A program made the translations under genes and the position numbers. The notes beneath the pieces were generated by a model. It worked only from the letters and a program-made list of their open reading frames with translations. It had not been told where the DNA came from and did not search any database. Below, piece after piece: positions 43,417-54,781 of a stretch of DNA of 64,000 nt. Position 1 is the first letter of the stretch; every line of letters begins with the position of its first letter. Source of the DNA: Kangiella sediminilitoris (GTDB lineage Bacteria; Pseudomonadota; Gammaproteobacteria; Enterobacterales; Kangiellaceae); assembly GCF_001708405.1 (NCBI RefSeq), contig NZ_CP012418.1, forward strand, positions 1,454,501 to 1,518,500, in the 5' to 3' direction.

Positions 43417-44841
43417 ATGGTAAAACCTAACATCGATGGTAAACGCCTTTTTGTTCTTGATACTAACGTGCTGATGCACGATCCCACCGCCCTCTTCCGC
43501 TTTGAAGAACATGATATTTTAATTCCAATGGTCGTTCTCGAAGAGTTAGATGCAGGAAAGAAGGGCCTTTCGGAGGTGGCCCGAAATGTGCGGCAAGTCA
43601 GTCGTTATCTCGATGACCTGCTTTCAATCGCTGAGGATGATAAAGACCCAATGAAAGAAGGCATTCCAATAGGCCTGTTACCTCAGATTCAAGATGCCGA
43701 TAAACACGGAAAAATCTACTTCCAAACCAAAGATCATATCGATAGACTCCCGGATTCGCTGCCCAGCAGCAAAGCAGACAACACCATCCTTAATGTAGCT
43801 TTAGCTCTACAGACAAAAAACAAAGACAAAACAGTTACCATTGTCTCAAAAGATATTAACCTTAGAATCAAAGCGAATATCGTAGGTGTTCATTCTGAAG
43901 ACTATTACAACGATAAAGTACTGGATGATGTTGAACAGTTACATACTGGCTACTTCGAGCTGCCAAGTGACTTCTGGGATACCCATAGCCGAGATATCGA
44001 CTCCTGGCAAGAAGATGGCCACACCTATTACCGAATACAGGGCCCCCTAATCAGAGAGTGGTTTGTCAACCAATGTCTATTTCAACCAGAAGACAATTTT
44101 GAAGCTATTGTGCGTGAAATTGATGATAGTGACCAAGATAATCCAACTGCTGTTATAGAGCTCCTCGTCGACTATCGAAATGACAGTCATAATATTTGGG
44201 GCATTACAGCAAGAAACCGTGAACAAAGTTTTGCTTTAAATGTTCTTATGGATCCGGAAATTGACTTTGTCACCCTACAGGGTCCAGCCGGTACCGGTAA
44301 GACCCTGCTGGCTCTAGCTGCAGCACTAGAACAAGCCATAGAAATGAAACGCTACAAAGAGGTTATTGTTACTCGTGTTACCGTTTCGGTTGGCGAAGAT
44401 ATTGGCTTCCTCCCGGGTACTGAGGAGGAAAAGATGACGCCATGGATGGGAGCCCTGATGGATAATCTAGAAGTATTATCCCCCAGTGAGAATGATGAAT
44501 GGGGAGTAGCTGCGACACACGATTTATTACGTAAATGGATTAAAGTCAGATCATTGAACTTTATGCGAGGGCGTACTTTCCTTAATAAGTTTATTATTAT
44601 TGATGAAGCTCAAAACCTCACTTCAAAGCAGATGAAAACCTTAATTACCCGAGCCGGGCCAGGAACTAAAGTAGTATGTATGGGTAATGTAGGACAAATA
44701 GACACACCTTACCTGACCGAAACGACCTCAGGGATAACGTTTGTAGTTGACCGTTTTAAAAACTGGAAACATGCAGGCCATATCACATTAAAACGTGGTG
44801 AGCGCTCTCGTCTCGCTGATTACGCAACCGAACTTCTTTAA
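43417..44841 (+). CDS. PIN domain-PhoH ATPase fusion protein (PhoH2/YlaK-like)
   Basis: 474 residues. N-terminal PIN nuclease domain (FVLDTNVLMHDPTALFRFEEHDILIPMVVLEELDAGKKG, later KADNTILNVAL and VSKDINLRIKA) carries the acidic metal-binding residues. The C-terminal PhoH domain has Walker A GPAGTGKTLLAL at about 289-300 and Walker B FIIIDEAQNLTSKQMKTLITRAG. PhoH2-type proteins act as RNA helicase-nucleases; the bacterial target here is unknown. It follows bcp by 46 bases and may share its transcript. AGGAG precedes the ATG. Confidence 0.9.
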   Translation: MVKPNIDGKRLFVLDTNVLMHDPTALFRFEEHDILIPMVVLEELDAGKKGLSEVARNVRQVSRYLDDLLSIAEDDKDPMKEGIPIGLLPQIQDADKHGKIYFQTKDHIDRLPDSLPSSKADNTILNVALALQTKNKDKTVTIVSKDINLRIKANIVGVHSEDYYNDKVLDDVEQLHTGYFELPSDFWDTHSRDIDSWQEDGHTYYRIQGPLIREWFVNQCLFQPEDNFEAIVREIDDSDQDNPTAVIELLVDYRNDSHNIWGITARNREQSFALNVLMDPEIDFVTLQGPAGTGKTLLALAAALEQAIEMKRYKEVIVTRVTVSVGEDIGFLPGTEEEKMTPWMGALMDNLEVLSPSENDEWGVAATHDLLRKWIKVRSLNFMRGRTFLNKFIIIDEAQNLTSKQMKTLITRAGPGTKVVCMGNVGQIDTPYLTETTSGITFVVDRFKNWKHAGHITLKRGERSRLADYATELL

Positions 44842-44848
44842 AAAGACA

Positions 44849-44882
44849 ATCTCCTGGTCTTGCGGCCAGATCAGGAGATCTT
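44849..44882. terminator. Hairpin between convergent phoH-like and perM genes
   Basis: ATCTCCTG (44849-44856) and CAGGAGAT (44872-44879) around an inner TGG/CCA stem. The T-run is weak on the plus strand; the minus side reaches five T residues a few bases later, so it probably serves mainly perM. Confidence 0.6.
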
Positions 44883-45983
44883 TCACTCAGCCTCGCATTC
44901 CGCCTCAGACACACCCTGGGCTTCTTCCTGTTCTGCTTTGTGCTCTTTAACAGCATCCAGAGTAGCATTGACCAATACTGCGAGCGGTATTGCGAAGAAT
45001 ACTCCCCAGAAACCCCAGAGTCCTCCAAAGAGTAAAATTGCACCAATAATTGCTACAGGGTGTAAGTTAACTGCTTCTGAAAATATCAGAGGAACTAGAA
45101 CATTCCCGTCCAAAACTTGTATGATGAAGTAAGCAATCATCAAGATATAAAAATCCTGAGTTAGTCCCCACTGGAAAAATGCTATAAGTGCCACAGGAAT
45201 CGTTACCAGAGCTGCACCAACATAAGGTATTAATACTGACAAACCAACGCTTACACCGAGCAATAAGGCATAGTTGAGCCCCATAAGTACAAAGGTAATG
45301 TAAGAAACGATACCAACAATAATGATCTCTACTACCTTGCCACGAATATAGTTACCTATTTGCCGGTTAACTTCCACCCATACCCTCTCAGCCAAGTGAC
45401 GCTCCTGCGGTAGCCATTGGCTACACCAGCCAAAGATTTTCTGACGATCTTTAAGAAAGAAGAACACAAGGAGAGGAACTAGAACGATATACACTAAAAG
45501 ACTGGCAACACTAACTAGAGAGCTAAATGATGCACTTAGTATTGCTTCACCAAATCCACCAAGCTCAGAATTCAAACTGGTAATAAAGCCATCTACTTGA
45601 TCAGTGGAAACAAAATTCGGGTATTTGGTAGGAAGCTCAAGTACTTGCTCTTTGAGCTTGAGCATTATATTCGGCAGCTCTGCAACCAGTTTAGATCCCT
45701 GCTTCCATATCAAAGGAACCAGTCCAAGAAAGATCACAATTGAAAGACCAATAAAGCTGGTAAACATAATAAGAACTGAACTTAATCGCCCCAGCCCCTT
45801 TCTTTGCAGCGCTGATACGCCCCACTCCAGTAAATATGCGATTACAAGCGCCCAAAGAATTGGGGCTAATATATCGCCTACCGTGAGAATAATGAAGAAG
45901 CCAACGACAATTAACATTGTCAACACGATAGTGGCCGGGCTTGAAAAGTTGCGCTGAAACCAGCGTGTAAAGATAGAGTTCAT
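44883..45983 (-). CDS. perM: AI-2E family transporter (PerM-like)
   Basis: 366-residue polytopic inner-membrane protein with about eight hydrophobic segments and the family signatures FFLKDRQKIFGW, NRQIGNYIRGKVVEIIIVGIVSYITF, LIPYVGAALVTIPVALIAFFQWG, and DGNVLVPLIFSEAVNLHPVAIIGAILLFGGLWGFWGVFFAIPLA. Some members export autoinducer-2, others work as Na+/H+ antiporters. E. coli PerM has no settled substrate. The acidic, Gln/Glu-rich C-terminus is typical. Divergent from bepA, as in the conserved perM-bepA neighbourhood. Confidence 0.9.
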   Translation of the reverse strand: MNSIFTRWFQRNFSSPATIVLTMLIVVGFFIILTVGDILAPILWALVIAYLLEWGVSALQRKGLGRLSSVLIMFTSFIGLSIVIFLGLVPLIWKQGSKLVAELPNIMLKLKEQVLELPTKYPNFVSTDQVDGFITSLNSELGGFGEAILSASFSSLVSVASLLVYIVLVPLLVFFFLKDRQKIFGWCSQWLPQERHLAERVWVEVNRQIGNYIRGKVVEIIIVGIVSYITFVLMGLNYALLLGVSVGLSVLIPYVGAALVTIPVALIAFFQWGLTQDFYILMIAYFIIQVLDGNVLVPLIFSEAVNLHPVAIIGAILLFGGLWGFWGVFFAIPLAVLVNATLDAVKEHKAEQEEAQGVSEAECEAE

Positions 45984-46107
45984 GATATTAAATTCGTTTT
46001 TACCGCAATTGATATCTTAAAAGATAAACAGCCGATCATCACTTATGATTGAACTTTTACCACACAAACCCCATCATATACAGTAACTTCATAGCTATTT
46101 CATAAGA

Positions 46108-47586
46108 ATGAGTAACAAATTATTGCTCTCAAAAACTAAAAAGGCTTTTTTGACGCTTGCCTTAAGCTTGTCAGGCATCGCTCATTCTGTAGCTGCAACA
46201 CACAATTTAGACCTACCTAAAATAGGTGAGGCAGCTGGTTCGACTTTATCTGTTGCAGAAGAACAGCAGATAGGCGATCAGATTATGCGGCAAATCCGTG
46301 GTAGCCAGTACCTGATGAAGGATCCAATTGTAACGGACTATATTCAGCAGCTTGGGTATCGTTTAGTAGCCGCAAACCCTGATGCTTTAGAGAGACAATT
46401 TCAATTTTTTGTTATTCAGGATAATTCCATCAATGCTTTCGCCCTACCGGGTGGGTACATCGGTATACATTCTGGGTTAATCACAGCTTCTCAAAGCGAA
46501 AGCGAACTGGCTTCAGTTGTCGGTCATGAGGTAGCTCACGTTACTCAACGCCACTTAGCCCGTCGATTGGAAGCTCAAAGCGAACTTTCTCTTCCATCAA
46601 TCCTTGGGGTAATTGCCTCAGTGTTAGTAGCAACCCAGGATCCTGAAGCTGGTATGGCCGGTGTTGCAGCTACACAGGCAGCGGGTCAGCAGAGTATCAT
46701 CAACCACACACGCGACAATGAAAAAGAAGCAGATCGTATTGGCATTACCATGCTATCGAGTGCAGGGTTTGACGTTAGAGCAGCAGCTGACTTTTTTGAA
46801 ACTCTTCAGCAGGCCAGCAGATATCAATTTAAACCACCAGAGATATTACTGACTCACCCTTTATCCAGAAACCGTATTGCAGCTGCCAGAGAAAGAGCTG
46901 AGCTGTATCCCAAAGTCAACTATCAAGACTCCACTGATTACCACCTGGTAAAGTCCAGAATAGCTAGTAAGTTTTTGGTGAACGACCGTGAAAAATTCAG
47001 ACAACTTTCCAAAAAATTCAACGATAAGAAACTTTCCGGACTAGGTGAACGCTATTTGTATGCCGAACTACTTAAGAACAAAGGTAATCTGTCTACGGCA
47101 ATTAACATTCTAAGCAAACTTTATGAGGAACATGAAGGGAATCAATTACTACTATTTAGCTTGGCAGAGGCACATCTAGCGAATAAAAGTGGAGATAAAA
47201 TGCTCCCGTTGCTAGAAACTCAATTGGCAAAACACCCAAATTCAACCAAGTTGATTTTAGCAACCTCTCGAATCTACTTAAATACTGAGCATGTAGAGAA
47301 AGCAGAAAAATTATTATTGCGTTATGTTGATGTAAACCGATTTAACCCTGTTTACCTAAAGCTTTTGGCGGAAGTACAGGCAAAGGCAGGACATACGCCT
47401 GAAATGTATGAAACCACAGGGCAGTATTTACTATTATTGGGTGATCTACGCACTGCCCGTCGTCACTTTGAATTGGCGTTACACGCCAACTCAAAGGATC
47501 CCTACGCTCAAACTCGTATTCAGGCACGTCTTGAAGAAGTTAAACAGAGAATCCGTGCAAAAATAGAGGGTGAAACCAGACGCTAA
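46108..47586 (+). CDS. bepA: M48 metalloprotease/chaperone BepA
   Basis: Periplasmic quality control of BAM substrates and LptD. 492 residues (E. coli 487). Signal peptide to about residue 30, then the M48 domain with HEVAHVTQRH (His140, Glu141, His144) and the distal ligand in RDNEKEADRIGITML, GGYIGIHSGLI, and LLTHPLSRNRIAAARERAE. The C-terminal half is a TPR array (for example YAELLKNKGNLSTAINILSKLYEEH and LLLLGDLRTARRHFELALHANSKDPYA). It ends four bases into the convergent TlpA-like gene. With bamC nearby this forms an envelope-biogenesis neighbourhood. Confidence 0.93.
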   Translation: MSNKLLLSKTKKAFLTLALSLSGIAHSVAATHNLDLPKIGEAAGSTLSVAEEQQIGDQIMRQIRGSQYLMKDPIVTDYIQQLGYRLVAANPDALERQFQFFVIQDNSINAFALPGGYIGIHSGLITASQSESELASVVGHEVAHVTQRHLARRLEAQSELSLPSILGVIASVLVATQDPEAGMAGVAATQAAGQQSIINHTRDNEKEADRIGITMLSSAGFDVRAAADFFETLQQASRYQFKPPEILLTHPLSRNRIAAARERAELYPKVNYQDSTDYHLVKSRIASKFLVNDREKFRQLSKKFNDKKLSGLGERYLYAELLKNKGNLSTAINILSKLYEEHEGNQLLLFSLAEAHLANKSGDKMLPLLETQLAKHPNSTKLILATSRIYLNTEHVEKAEKLLLRYVDVNRFNPVYLKLLAEVQAKAGHTPEMYETTGQYLLLLGDLRTARRHFELALHANSKDPYAQTRIQARLEEVKQRIRAKIEGETRR

Positions 47587-48056
47587 CCTTTAAACGCCGG
47601 GTTTCCTTCAACTTTCTTGATGATCTCTAATATTTTTTCGCGATCCACCTTACCAAGAATCGGCCCCATCGTTTGTCCACTGGGGCTCACTAAATAGGTC
47701 CCGGGAAGACTTTGTGGCTTTGTTACCGGAAGGTATGGCATTGGGCTTGTTGCAACAATCGGATAACGAATATCAAGCTTATCAACCAGTGTTTTCAGCT
47801 CTGAATTATCAAGCTTATCGTAACTCACTCCCAAAACAGCAATGTCTGGATTTTCATCTGCCAGTAATCCAAGCTCAGGAATCTCTTCAAGGCATGGTGG
47901 GCACCACTCTGCCCAAAAGTTAATAACTAGCCATTGCCCCTTGTAATCGTCCATTGACATTTTTTTGCCAGATAATAAATGAAAGGAGTTTTGCTCAGAG
48001 CAGCCCATTAATACCAGCGCAAACACTACCAATAGGCCATATAAACGTTTTTTCAT
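47583..48056 (-). CDS. TlpA-like thioredoxin-fold lipoprotein
   Basis: 157 residues from ATG 48056 (MKKRLYGLLVVFALVLMGCS); seven more residues in the open frame precede the signal peptide. Lipobox LMGC with Cys19. The thioredoxin-like domain has the redox motif NFWAEWCPPCLEEIPEL with Cys52 and Cys55, then LGVSYDKLDNSELKTLV and GTYLVSPSGQTMGPILG. It is probably a membrane-anchored disulfide reductase of the ResA/TlpA group; the partner is unknown. Confidence 0.85.
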   Translation of the reverse strand: MKKRLYGLLVVFALVLMGCSEQNSFHLLSGKKMSMDDYKGQWLVINFWAEWCPPCLEEIPELGLLADENPDIAVLGVSYDKLDNSELKTLVDKLDIRYPIVATSPMPYLPVTKPQSLPGTYLVSPSGQTMGPILGKVDREKILEIIKKVEGNPAFKG

Positions 48057-48202
48057 GAGACACCAGATATAAATCAATAAGTTAAGTTAAGAATCCACAA
48101 CAAAAAGTAGACTCTGTCACACTTTTTGTGCATATTATACAGATAAAAACCATAAAGCTTAAAGCAAATTACAACTGGTTAAGGCTATAAAGGGAAGCAC
48201 TT

Positions 48203-49753
48203 ATGGAGTCGATACAATTAACCTATCCATCAACTCAAGAGGGACAAGAGTTTATGATGGATAACCGGCCTGCTGCTGTCAGGCAATGGCTAGAAGAGCA
48301 AACCTTCACCGATATTAATCAATCACTAAGAGAGCTATTACACGCAGCTAAGACTTTCAATAGAAGCGAAAGCAAGCTGACATATCGTGAAGAAAATCTG
48401 GATACTCTGAGTCAAGGCTATTTGCAAATGAGCCGCCACTTCAGACAGCATAATGACCAAAGGGTTGTCACACCGACTGATCAACAAATAAAGCTTCTTA
48501 GTCAGTTAACAGCAGAGCTAGCCTATGGTTACAAGCGCGTAGTCCATGAGCTAGCAGAACAAAAAATGGCTCTTAAAAAGCAGGTACGTCTTGCACACGC
48601 CATTAATCAAGCACAGCACTACCTTGGACTGCATCTAATAGAGCACTATCAGCAGTACGCACCAATACCCAGTTATATCTGGCACGAACTTCATAAACTA
48701 TATCACTTTGCAGAAAGAGAAAGTTTGCACCAGTTGAAGCAAGCAAATGGTTCAGAGGAAACACTACAGGCCCTCGATTCAATTGAAAATACCTATAAGC
48801 GTAACTGCTTAATGTCTGTAATTAACCCCTACCATACAGAAGGAAACCTACATTGGCATTTATTCAAATACTTTGGACATTGGAGTAAAACAACCTATCT
48901 ATCGTCCGACTTAAAACAGTACTCTGATAGCGAGTGTTTCATCATTGACTTGCTTAGCAGTAGACGCCCTGAATATGCAGCGGCAGATGTCGAATATGAA
49001 GAACATTCTCTATATCGACTACTTATTACAACAGAACTTTTAAAGGAGCTGCAACATCAACTAAAGTTTTACGAGCAACATCATAAACTTCCTCAGCACG
49101 GTTTCTACCCTTCTATCGATAAAAACTCAGGTTATAAATTATTACAGCAGATATACGCATACTGCGATCACCACATTGAGCGGAAAGACCCTCGCTATCC
49201 AAGTCAAAGTAACATTAACCTCACGATAGGTCTCAGCCCTGTATTCAATGTACTGTCACAATTAAAGCATCCTCTTCTTGATATAAAACAAGAGAATGAT
49301 TATCCCCACCTGATACGTTGGCAGGCGACCAACTATAGCAAGGGTGGAGTTTGTCTAAAGCAGCCTTTAGCGGATGTATCAAGTTTAAATGTTGGCAATA
49401 TCGTCTTTATTAGAAAGGAATCAAGCCAGTCACAAGGACTGGTCGGTATTATTCGCTGGTTAAATGGCAACCGCTCTACCGGCGCATCAATGGGCGTGGA
49501 GTATCTGAAAGGGAAAGCCGAACCCTGCCATTACCTGACTCGAAACAGGCAAGGTGAAACGGTACAGCATAAAGTTATCCTAATTCACTATGAAGCAGAA
49601 AGACAAATGCTTCTAATTACGCCCAGGAATCTTGTCGGCAACAAAACCTCACTGAGCATTCAGTCAGATGGAACAATTAGCGAATATCACGTCATAGCTA
49701 CAAAAGACAGCAACTCATTGGTTACTGTCTTTGCTGTGGTCCCTAACAATTGA
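48203..49753 (+). CDS. Large protein with PilZ-like C-terminal domain
   Basis: 516 residues, soluble, not confidently recognised. The first about 380 residues are mostly helical and rich in Gln, His and Leu (LHLIEHYQQYAPIPSYIWHELHKLYHFAER). The C-terminal about 130 residues resemble a PilZ module: a YSKGGVCL strand, VGNIVFIRKESSQSQGLVGIIRWL, and GASMGVEYLKG. The canonical RxxxR c-di-GMP motif is not evident (LIRWQATNYSKGG occupies its place), so ligand binding is uncertain. Start after an AAGGGAAG site. The 3' end overlaps the convergent YihY gene by 39 bases. Confidence 0.6.
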   Translation: MESIQLTYPSTQEGQEFMMDNRPAAVRQWLEEQTFTDINQSLRELLHAAKTFNRSESKLTYREENLDTLSQGYLQMSRHFRQHNDQRVVTPTDQQIKLLSQLTAELAYGYKRVVHELAEQKMALKKQVRLAHAINQAQHYLGLHLIEHYQQYAPIPSYIWHELHKLYHFAERESLHQLKQANGSEETLQALDSIENTYKRNCLMSVINPYHTEGNLHWHLFKYFGHWSKTTYLSSDLKQYSDSECFIIDLLSSRRPEYAAADVEYEEHSLYRLLITTELLKELQHQLKFYEQHHKLPQHGFYPSIDKNSGYKLLQQIYAYCDHHIERKDPRYPSQSNINLTIGLSPVFNVLSQLKHPLLDIKQENDYPHLIRWQATNYSKGGVCLKQPLADVSSLNVGNIVFIRKESSQSQGLVGIIRWLNGNRSTGASMGVEYLKGKAEPCHYLTRNRQGETVQHKVILIHYEAERQMLLITPRNLVGNKTSLSIQSDGTISEYHVIATKDSNSLVTVFAVVPNN

Positions 49754-50920
49754 AACATCTAACTCCTCACTAACGGCTTCATTAGCCGACTCAACGTATT
49801 TAGTAAAACTGGATTCTTCCTCTGCATCAAGGATTTGGTTGTTGTTGGGTAGTCTCCAGGGACCTTGGCGATAAACCCTTCCAATAGTTAGATCGCTAGC
49901 ATTAAGCTTTAAACAGTACTGGTCATTTTCAAGTTTGGCTAAGTAATTCAGACTTAATAACTGCTCGACCAAATGACGTAATGTTTGGCCATGGAGGTAA
50001 GAAAACTTACTCTTCAATTGAGCAATCGTCACACTGGACTCACTAGCCTGAGCCATCGCAAAAAACTGTAAAATTTTAAGAATAGATATAAACTCATGCT
50101 CAGTTTTTTCACTCTGCATTTCAAAGCGATGTAAGGCGAAACAGATAACCGCGCCAAACAATAGAATCAACCAAGATAAAAATACCCAAAGGAAAAACAG
50201 TGGAATCGCAGTAATTGCGCCATAAATTACTTCATAAGTAGAAAATTTGGTAACAAAAATAGCGAAACCATACTTAGCTAATTCAAACAGGATAGCGGTG
50301 ACAGTCGCTGATAAAACTGCAAGCCGGAATTTTACATGGCTGAATGGAGTCACCATATATAGAGCAGTGAAAGCCAGTACTATTAATATAAAAGGCAGTC
50401 CAAAAGTTAGAACCCCACTTATTTTACTGACCAATGGCAACGCAGCAAAATAGGAAGAGGCAGCCAAACTTGCTGCAATTAAGATAGGTGCCATAGTTAG
50501 CATAGCCCAGTAAGACAGCCACTTCTGAATACCACGTCGTCGATTACGAGTTTCCCAGATAGTGTTAATAGCTCGGTCAATCGCTCGCATCAGCATTAAC
50601 GAAGTAACAATAAGAAAAGCGAAACCGACTGCTGATAAATTTTTTGACTTGGCTACATACTCATTAAGGTGTTCCTGAACCGCCAACCCGGTTTCAGGCA
50701 ACAAATTCTTAAATATGAGGTCCTGAACCTGAAGGTTCAGATTATCAAATGCAGGAAATATCGCCATCAGGCTGACGGCAACCGTCATCAGAGGTACAAG
50801 TGCCAGCATGTTGTTGAGCGTTAATTCAGCCGCCATTGAGCCAGCATTTTTTTTTGCAAACTCACTAAAAACAAATTTGGAGAAGGCTTTTAGCCATTTA
50901 ATCCTTTTTTCTAACATCAA
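49715..50920 (-). CDS. YihY/BrkB-family inner-membrane protein (UPF0761)
   Basis: 401 residues. Six or so membrane segments in the first 270 (for example LNNMLALVPLMTVAVSLMAIF, VGFAFLIVTSLMLMRAIDRAINTIW, VTPFSHVKFRLAVLSATVTAILFELAKYGFAIFV, YGAITAIPLFFLWVFLSWLILLFGAVICFAL). A cytoplasmic C-terminal domain of about 130 residues looks winged-helix-like. The family was once assigned as tRNA-processing ribonuclease BN; that is now considered wrong, and function is unknown. It is divergent from the ArsC-like gene. Confidence 0.88.
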   Translation of the reverse strand: MMLEKRIKWLKAFSKFVFSEFAKKNAGSMAAELTLNNMLALVPLMTVAVSLMAIFPAFDNLNLQVQDLIFKNLLPETGLAVQEHLNEYVAKSKNLSAVGFAFLIVTSLMLMRAIDRAINTIWETRNRRRGIQKWLSYWAMLTMAPILIAASLAASSYFAALPLVSKISGVLTFGLPFILIVLAFTALYMVTPFSHVKFRLAVLSATVTAILFELAKYGFAIFVTKFSTYEVIYGAITAIPLFFLWVFLSWLILLFGAVICFALHRFEMQSEKTEHEFISILKILQFFAMAQASESSVTIAQLKSKFSYLHGQTLRHLVEQLLSLNYLAKLENDQYCLKLNASDLTIGRVYRQGPWRLPNNNQILDAEEESSFTKYVESANEAVSEELDVSIVRDHSKDSNQ

Positions 50921-50964
50921 ATATGCCTAGAATAGTCGCATCAATTGTTCAACTTTAAACTATT

Positions 50965-52325
<1,361 letters not shown>

Positions 52326-52341
52326 ATCTTTACGGAAATAC

Positions 52342-52365
52342 AAAAGGCTGGATTCCCAGCCTTTT
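52342..52365. terminator. Bidirectional terminator between DUF2069 and aroC
   Basis: AAAAGGCTGG, loop ATTC, CCAGCCTTTT. It ends the aromatic supra-operon on the minus strand and the wrbA unit on the plus strand. Confidence 0.9.
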
Positions 52366-52366
52366 C

Positions 52367-53455
52367 CTAAAACAACTCTTTATAAGCCCTGAAACGTAGA
52401 AAGTGATCGCATAAAACCAAGGCTGACATAGCTTCAACAATTGGAACCGCTCTGGGTAATACACAGGGATCATGACGCCCCCGTCCATGAAAGACCACAT
52501 CCCTTCCTTCTTTGTTGACCGTTTCCTGTTCACGAATAATAGTAGGTGTTGGCTTAAAAGCTACCCTGAATACGATCGGCATTCCATTGGAAATACCGCC
52601 TAAAACACCACCCGAGTTATTTGACCGGGTTCGCACCACACCGTCGTCGTCAAAGAAAATATCATTGTGTGTGGATCCTTGCTCAAGAGTCCCGGCAAAA
52701 CCTGAACCAATTTCAAAACCTTTACTTGCATTAATGGCTAGCATAGCTTTAGCTAAATCGGCTTCCAGCTTGTCGAATACGGGCTCTCCCAGTCCAGCAG
52801 GAACACCTCTCAATTGACACTCTACAATGCCGCCTAAAGAGTCCCCAGACTTTCTGGCTTTTTCAATTTTGGTTACCATTTTATCGGCCAATGACTCATT
52901 GGGACAACGCACTAAATTGGTTTCAATTAATTCGGGATTTATATCTTCGGGCTCAGTCGTCAACTCTAAGTCCTGAATACTTTTGACGTAGCCAATAATA
53001 TCCACACCAAGCGCCTGATGAAGCACTTTTCGTGCAATTGCACCAGCCGCGACATGTCCGGCGGTAATTCTTGCGGAACTGCGGCCCCCACCGGCAACAT
53101 CTCTTATTCCGTACTTCTTGTGATAGGTGTAATCTGCATGGCTGGGACGAAATAGCTGAGCCATTTCAGAGTAATCTTTACTTCTCTGATCTTTATTACG
53201 AATAAATAAACTTATTGGGGTACCCGTGGTTTTACCATCAATAGTACCGGATAAGATTTCAACAGAATCGGCCTCATCTCGACGAGTGGTAATCGAACTT
53301 TGTCCTGGGCGGCGCTTATCCAAATAGGGCTGGATATCTTCCTCAGATAGCGCTAATCCTGCCGGGCAACCTTCGACAACTACCCCGATACCCTTCCCAT
53401 GGGACTCACCGTAGTTGGTAACCCGAAATAATGTTCCTAAGCTATCACCCGCCAT
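52367..53455 (-). CDS. aroC: Chorismate synthase
   Basis: Last step of the shikimate pathway, FMN-dependent. 362 residues from ATG 53455, with GGAG six bases upstream. Motifs: [80 protein letters not shown], and [18 protein letters not shown]. It overlaps the end of aroA by 11 bases. Final gene of the minus-strand aromatic supra-operon; its stop abuts a bidirectional terminator. Confidence 0.97.
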   Translation of the reverse strand: MAGDSLGTLFRVTNYGESHGKGIGVVVEGCPAGLALSEEDIQPYLDKRRPGQSSITTRRDEADSVEILSGTIDGKTTGTPISLFIRNKDQRSKDYSEMAQLFRPSHADYTYHKKYGIRDVAGGGRSSARITAGHVAAGAIARKVLHQALGVDIIGYVKSIQDLELTTEPEDINPELIETNLVRCPNESLADKMVTKIEKARKSGDSLGGIVECQLRGVPAGLGEPVFDKLEADLAKAMLAINASKGFEIGSGFAGTLEQGSTHNDIFFDDDGVVRTRSNNSGGVLGGISNGMPIVFRVAFKPTPTIIREQETVNKEGRDVVFHGRGRHDPCVLPRAVPIVEAMSALVLCDHFLRFRAYKELF

Positions 53456-54752
53456 TCTGCACTCCAATTAATTGACTGTTAACATCAGCCACTTCTATTC
53501 CTATTTTCTCAAGATAGTCCCAATATAAAGGAAATGATTTTTCCACCGCCTGAGCGTCTTCGATTACAATACCCGGTATACGAATACCAATCAAAGCGAA
53601 GCTCATTGCCAGACGATGATCATGACAGCTGGATAAAGTGGTTGCCTGTAAATTTTGACCGCCAGTTACGGTTATGCTGTCTTTGCTATAAGTAATCTCT
53701 GCACCTAATTTATTCAGCTGTTCGCAGAGATCCACAATTCGATTGGACTCTTTAAATGCGAGATGGGCAATATTGGTGATATGAGTTATACCTTCGACAA
53801 ATAAAGCCAATACTACTAACGTTGGAACAACGTCTGGCATATTGCCCATATCTACTTCAGTCCCCCGTAAAGAGCCTGTATATGAAACTTTTAAGGTACC
53901 TGCCTGACACTCAACCTCAGCTCCCATTTTAGAGAGAATTCCATAAAATAGTGACTCACCCTGAGGAGAGTTAAAGTCAAAGCCTCTAATGGTTACTGAA
54001 GTTTTGCCCAACAATGCAGCGACCATAAAGTAACTGCTGCTGACGACATCGCCTGCAACGTCAATGTTTGGGGCTGATAGATATTGTTCTCCTTTCACCA
54101 GTAGCTCACTACTGGATATATCTTCCACGCGCCCACCAAATTTTTTAATAGCTTCTTTTGTCAGCTCAACGTAACTGGATGAAACCGTTTTACCTACAAG
54201 CTTTATTCGTGTGTCACTCTTTGCCTTTAATGACGCTATTAATAAAGCACTCAAGTACTGACTGCTACGACTTGTATCAAGAGAAATAGTCCCTCCCCGA
54301 AGAGGCCCCTTTAACTTAATGGGTAAGTTGTTCCCACTAACTTCAACTCCCAAGTCCCGCAAGCTCTGTGCGACCTCTGCCATCGGTCGCTGACGCATTT
54401 GCTTACTGGCATCAATCACAGTTTCTGACTCTAGATTACTAGCCAGGGCAGTCACAAAGCGACTTAAGGTTCCGCTATCCCGACAATTAAGTTTAACCGT
54501 CCCCTGTTGCTTATACTCCCTGATACCTCGAATAGAGACTTCCTTCTCACTCAAATGACGTACTGTGGCACCAAGTTTGCCTACTGCATCGAGTGCAGCT
54601 TCAATATCATCATTCTGAGGGAGGTTCCTCAACACAGTTTCACCATTAGCAATAGCCGCCAGAGCTATATACCGATTTGCCAGATATTTACTACCCGGCA
54701 TCACTACTTCTGGATCAACAATATGGTGAGAAACAATCTTTTTAGTTGTCAT
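53445..54752 (-). CDS. aroA: 3-phosphoshikimate 1-carboxyvinyltransferase (divergent AroA)
   Basis: EPSP synthase. 435 residues with twin inside-out domains. Retained: PGSK near the N-terminus, SGT..R in [17 protein letters not shown] (E. coli Gly96/Thr97/Arg100 equivalents), [34 protein letters not shown], an Asp equivalent to Asp313 in [19 protein letters not shown], and [10 protein letters not shown]. Departures: the Ser after the catalytic Lys is Tyr ([10 protein letters not shown]), GNAGTAMRP reads DSGTLSRF, and KETDR reads KESNR. The gene is far from the enteric AroA but its operon position with aroC supports the same reaction. A paralogous enolpyruvyltransferase is less likely. Confidence 0.85.
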   Translation of the reverse strand: MTTKKIVSHHIVDPEVVMPGSKYLANRYIALAAIANGETVLRNLPQNDDIEAALDAVGKLGATVRHLSEKEVSIRGIREYKQQGTVKLNCRDSGTLSRFVTALASNLESETVIDASKQMRQRPMAEVAQSLRDLGVEVSGNNLPIKLKGPLRGGTISLDTSRSSQYLSALLIASLKAKSDTRIKLVGKTVSSSYVELTKEAIKKFGGRVEDISSSELLVKGEQYLSAPNIDVAGDVVSSSYFMVAALLGKTSVTIRGFDFNSPQGESLFYGILSKMGAEVECQAGTLKVSYTGSLRGTEVDMGNMPDVVPTLVVLALFVEGITHITNIAHLAFKESNRIVDLCEQLNKLGAEITYSKDSITVTGGQNLQATTLSSCHDHRLAMSFALIGIRIPGIVIEDAQAVEKSFPLYWDYLEKIGIEVADVNSQLIGVQNGG

Positions 54753-54781
54753 AATCTAATCTTTTAAACAAGATAGGGGCA

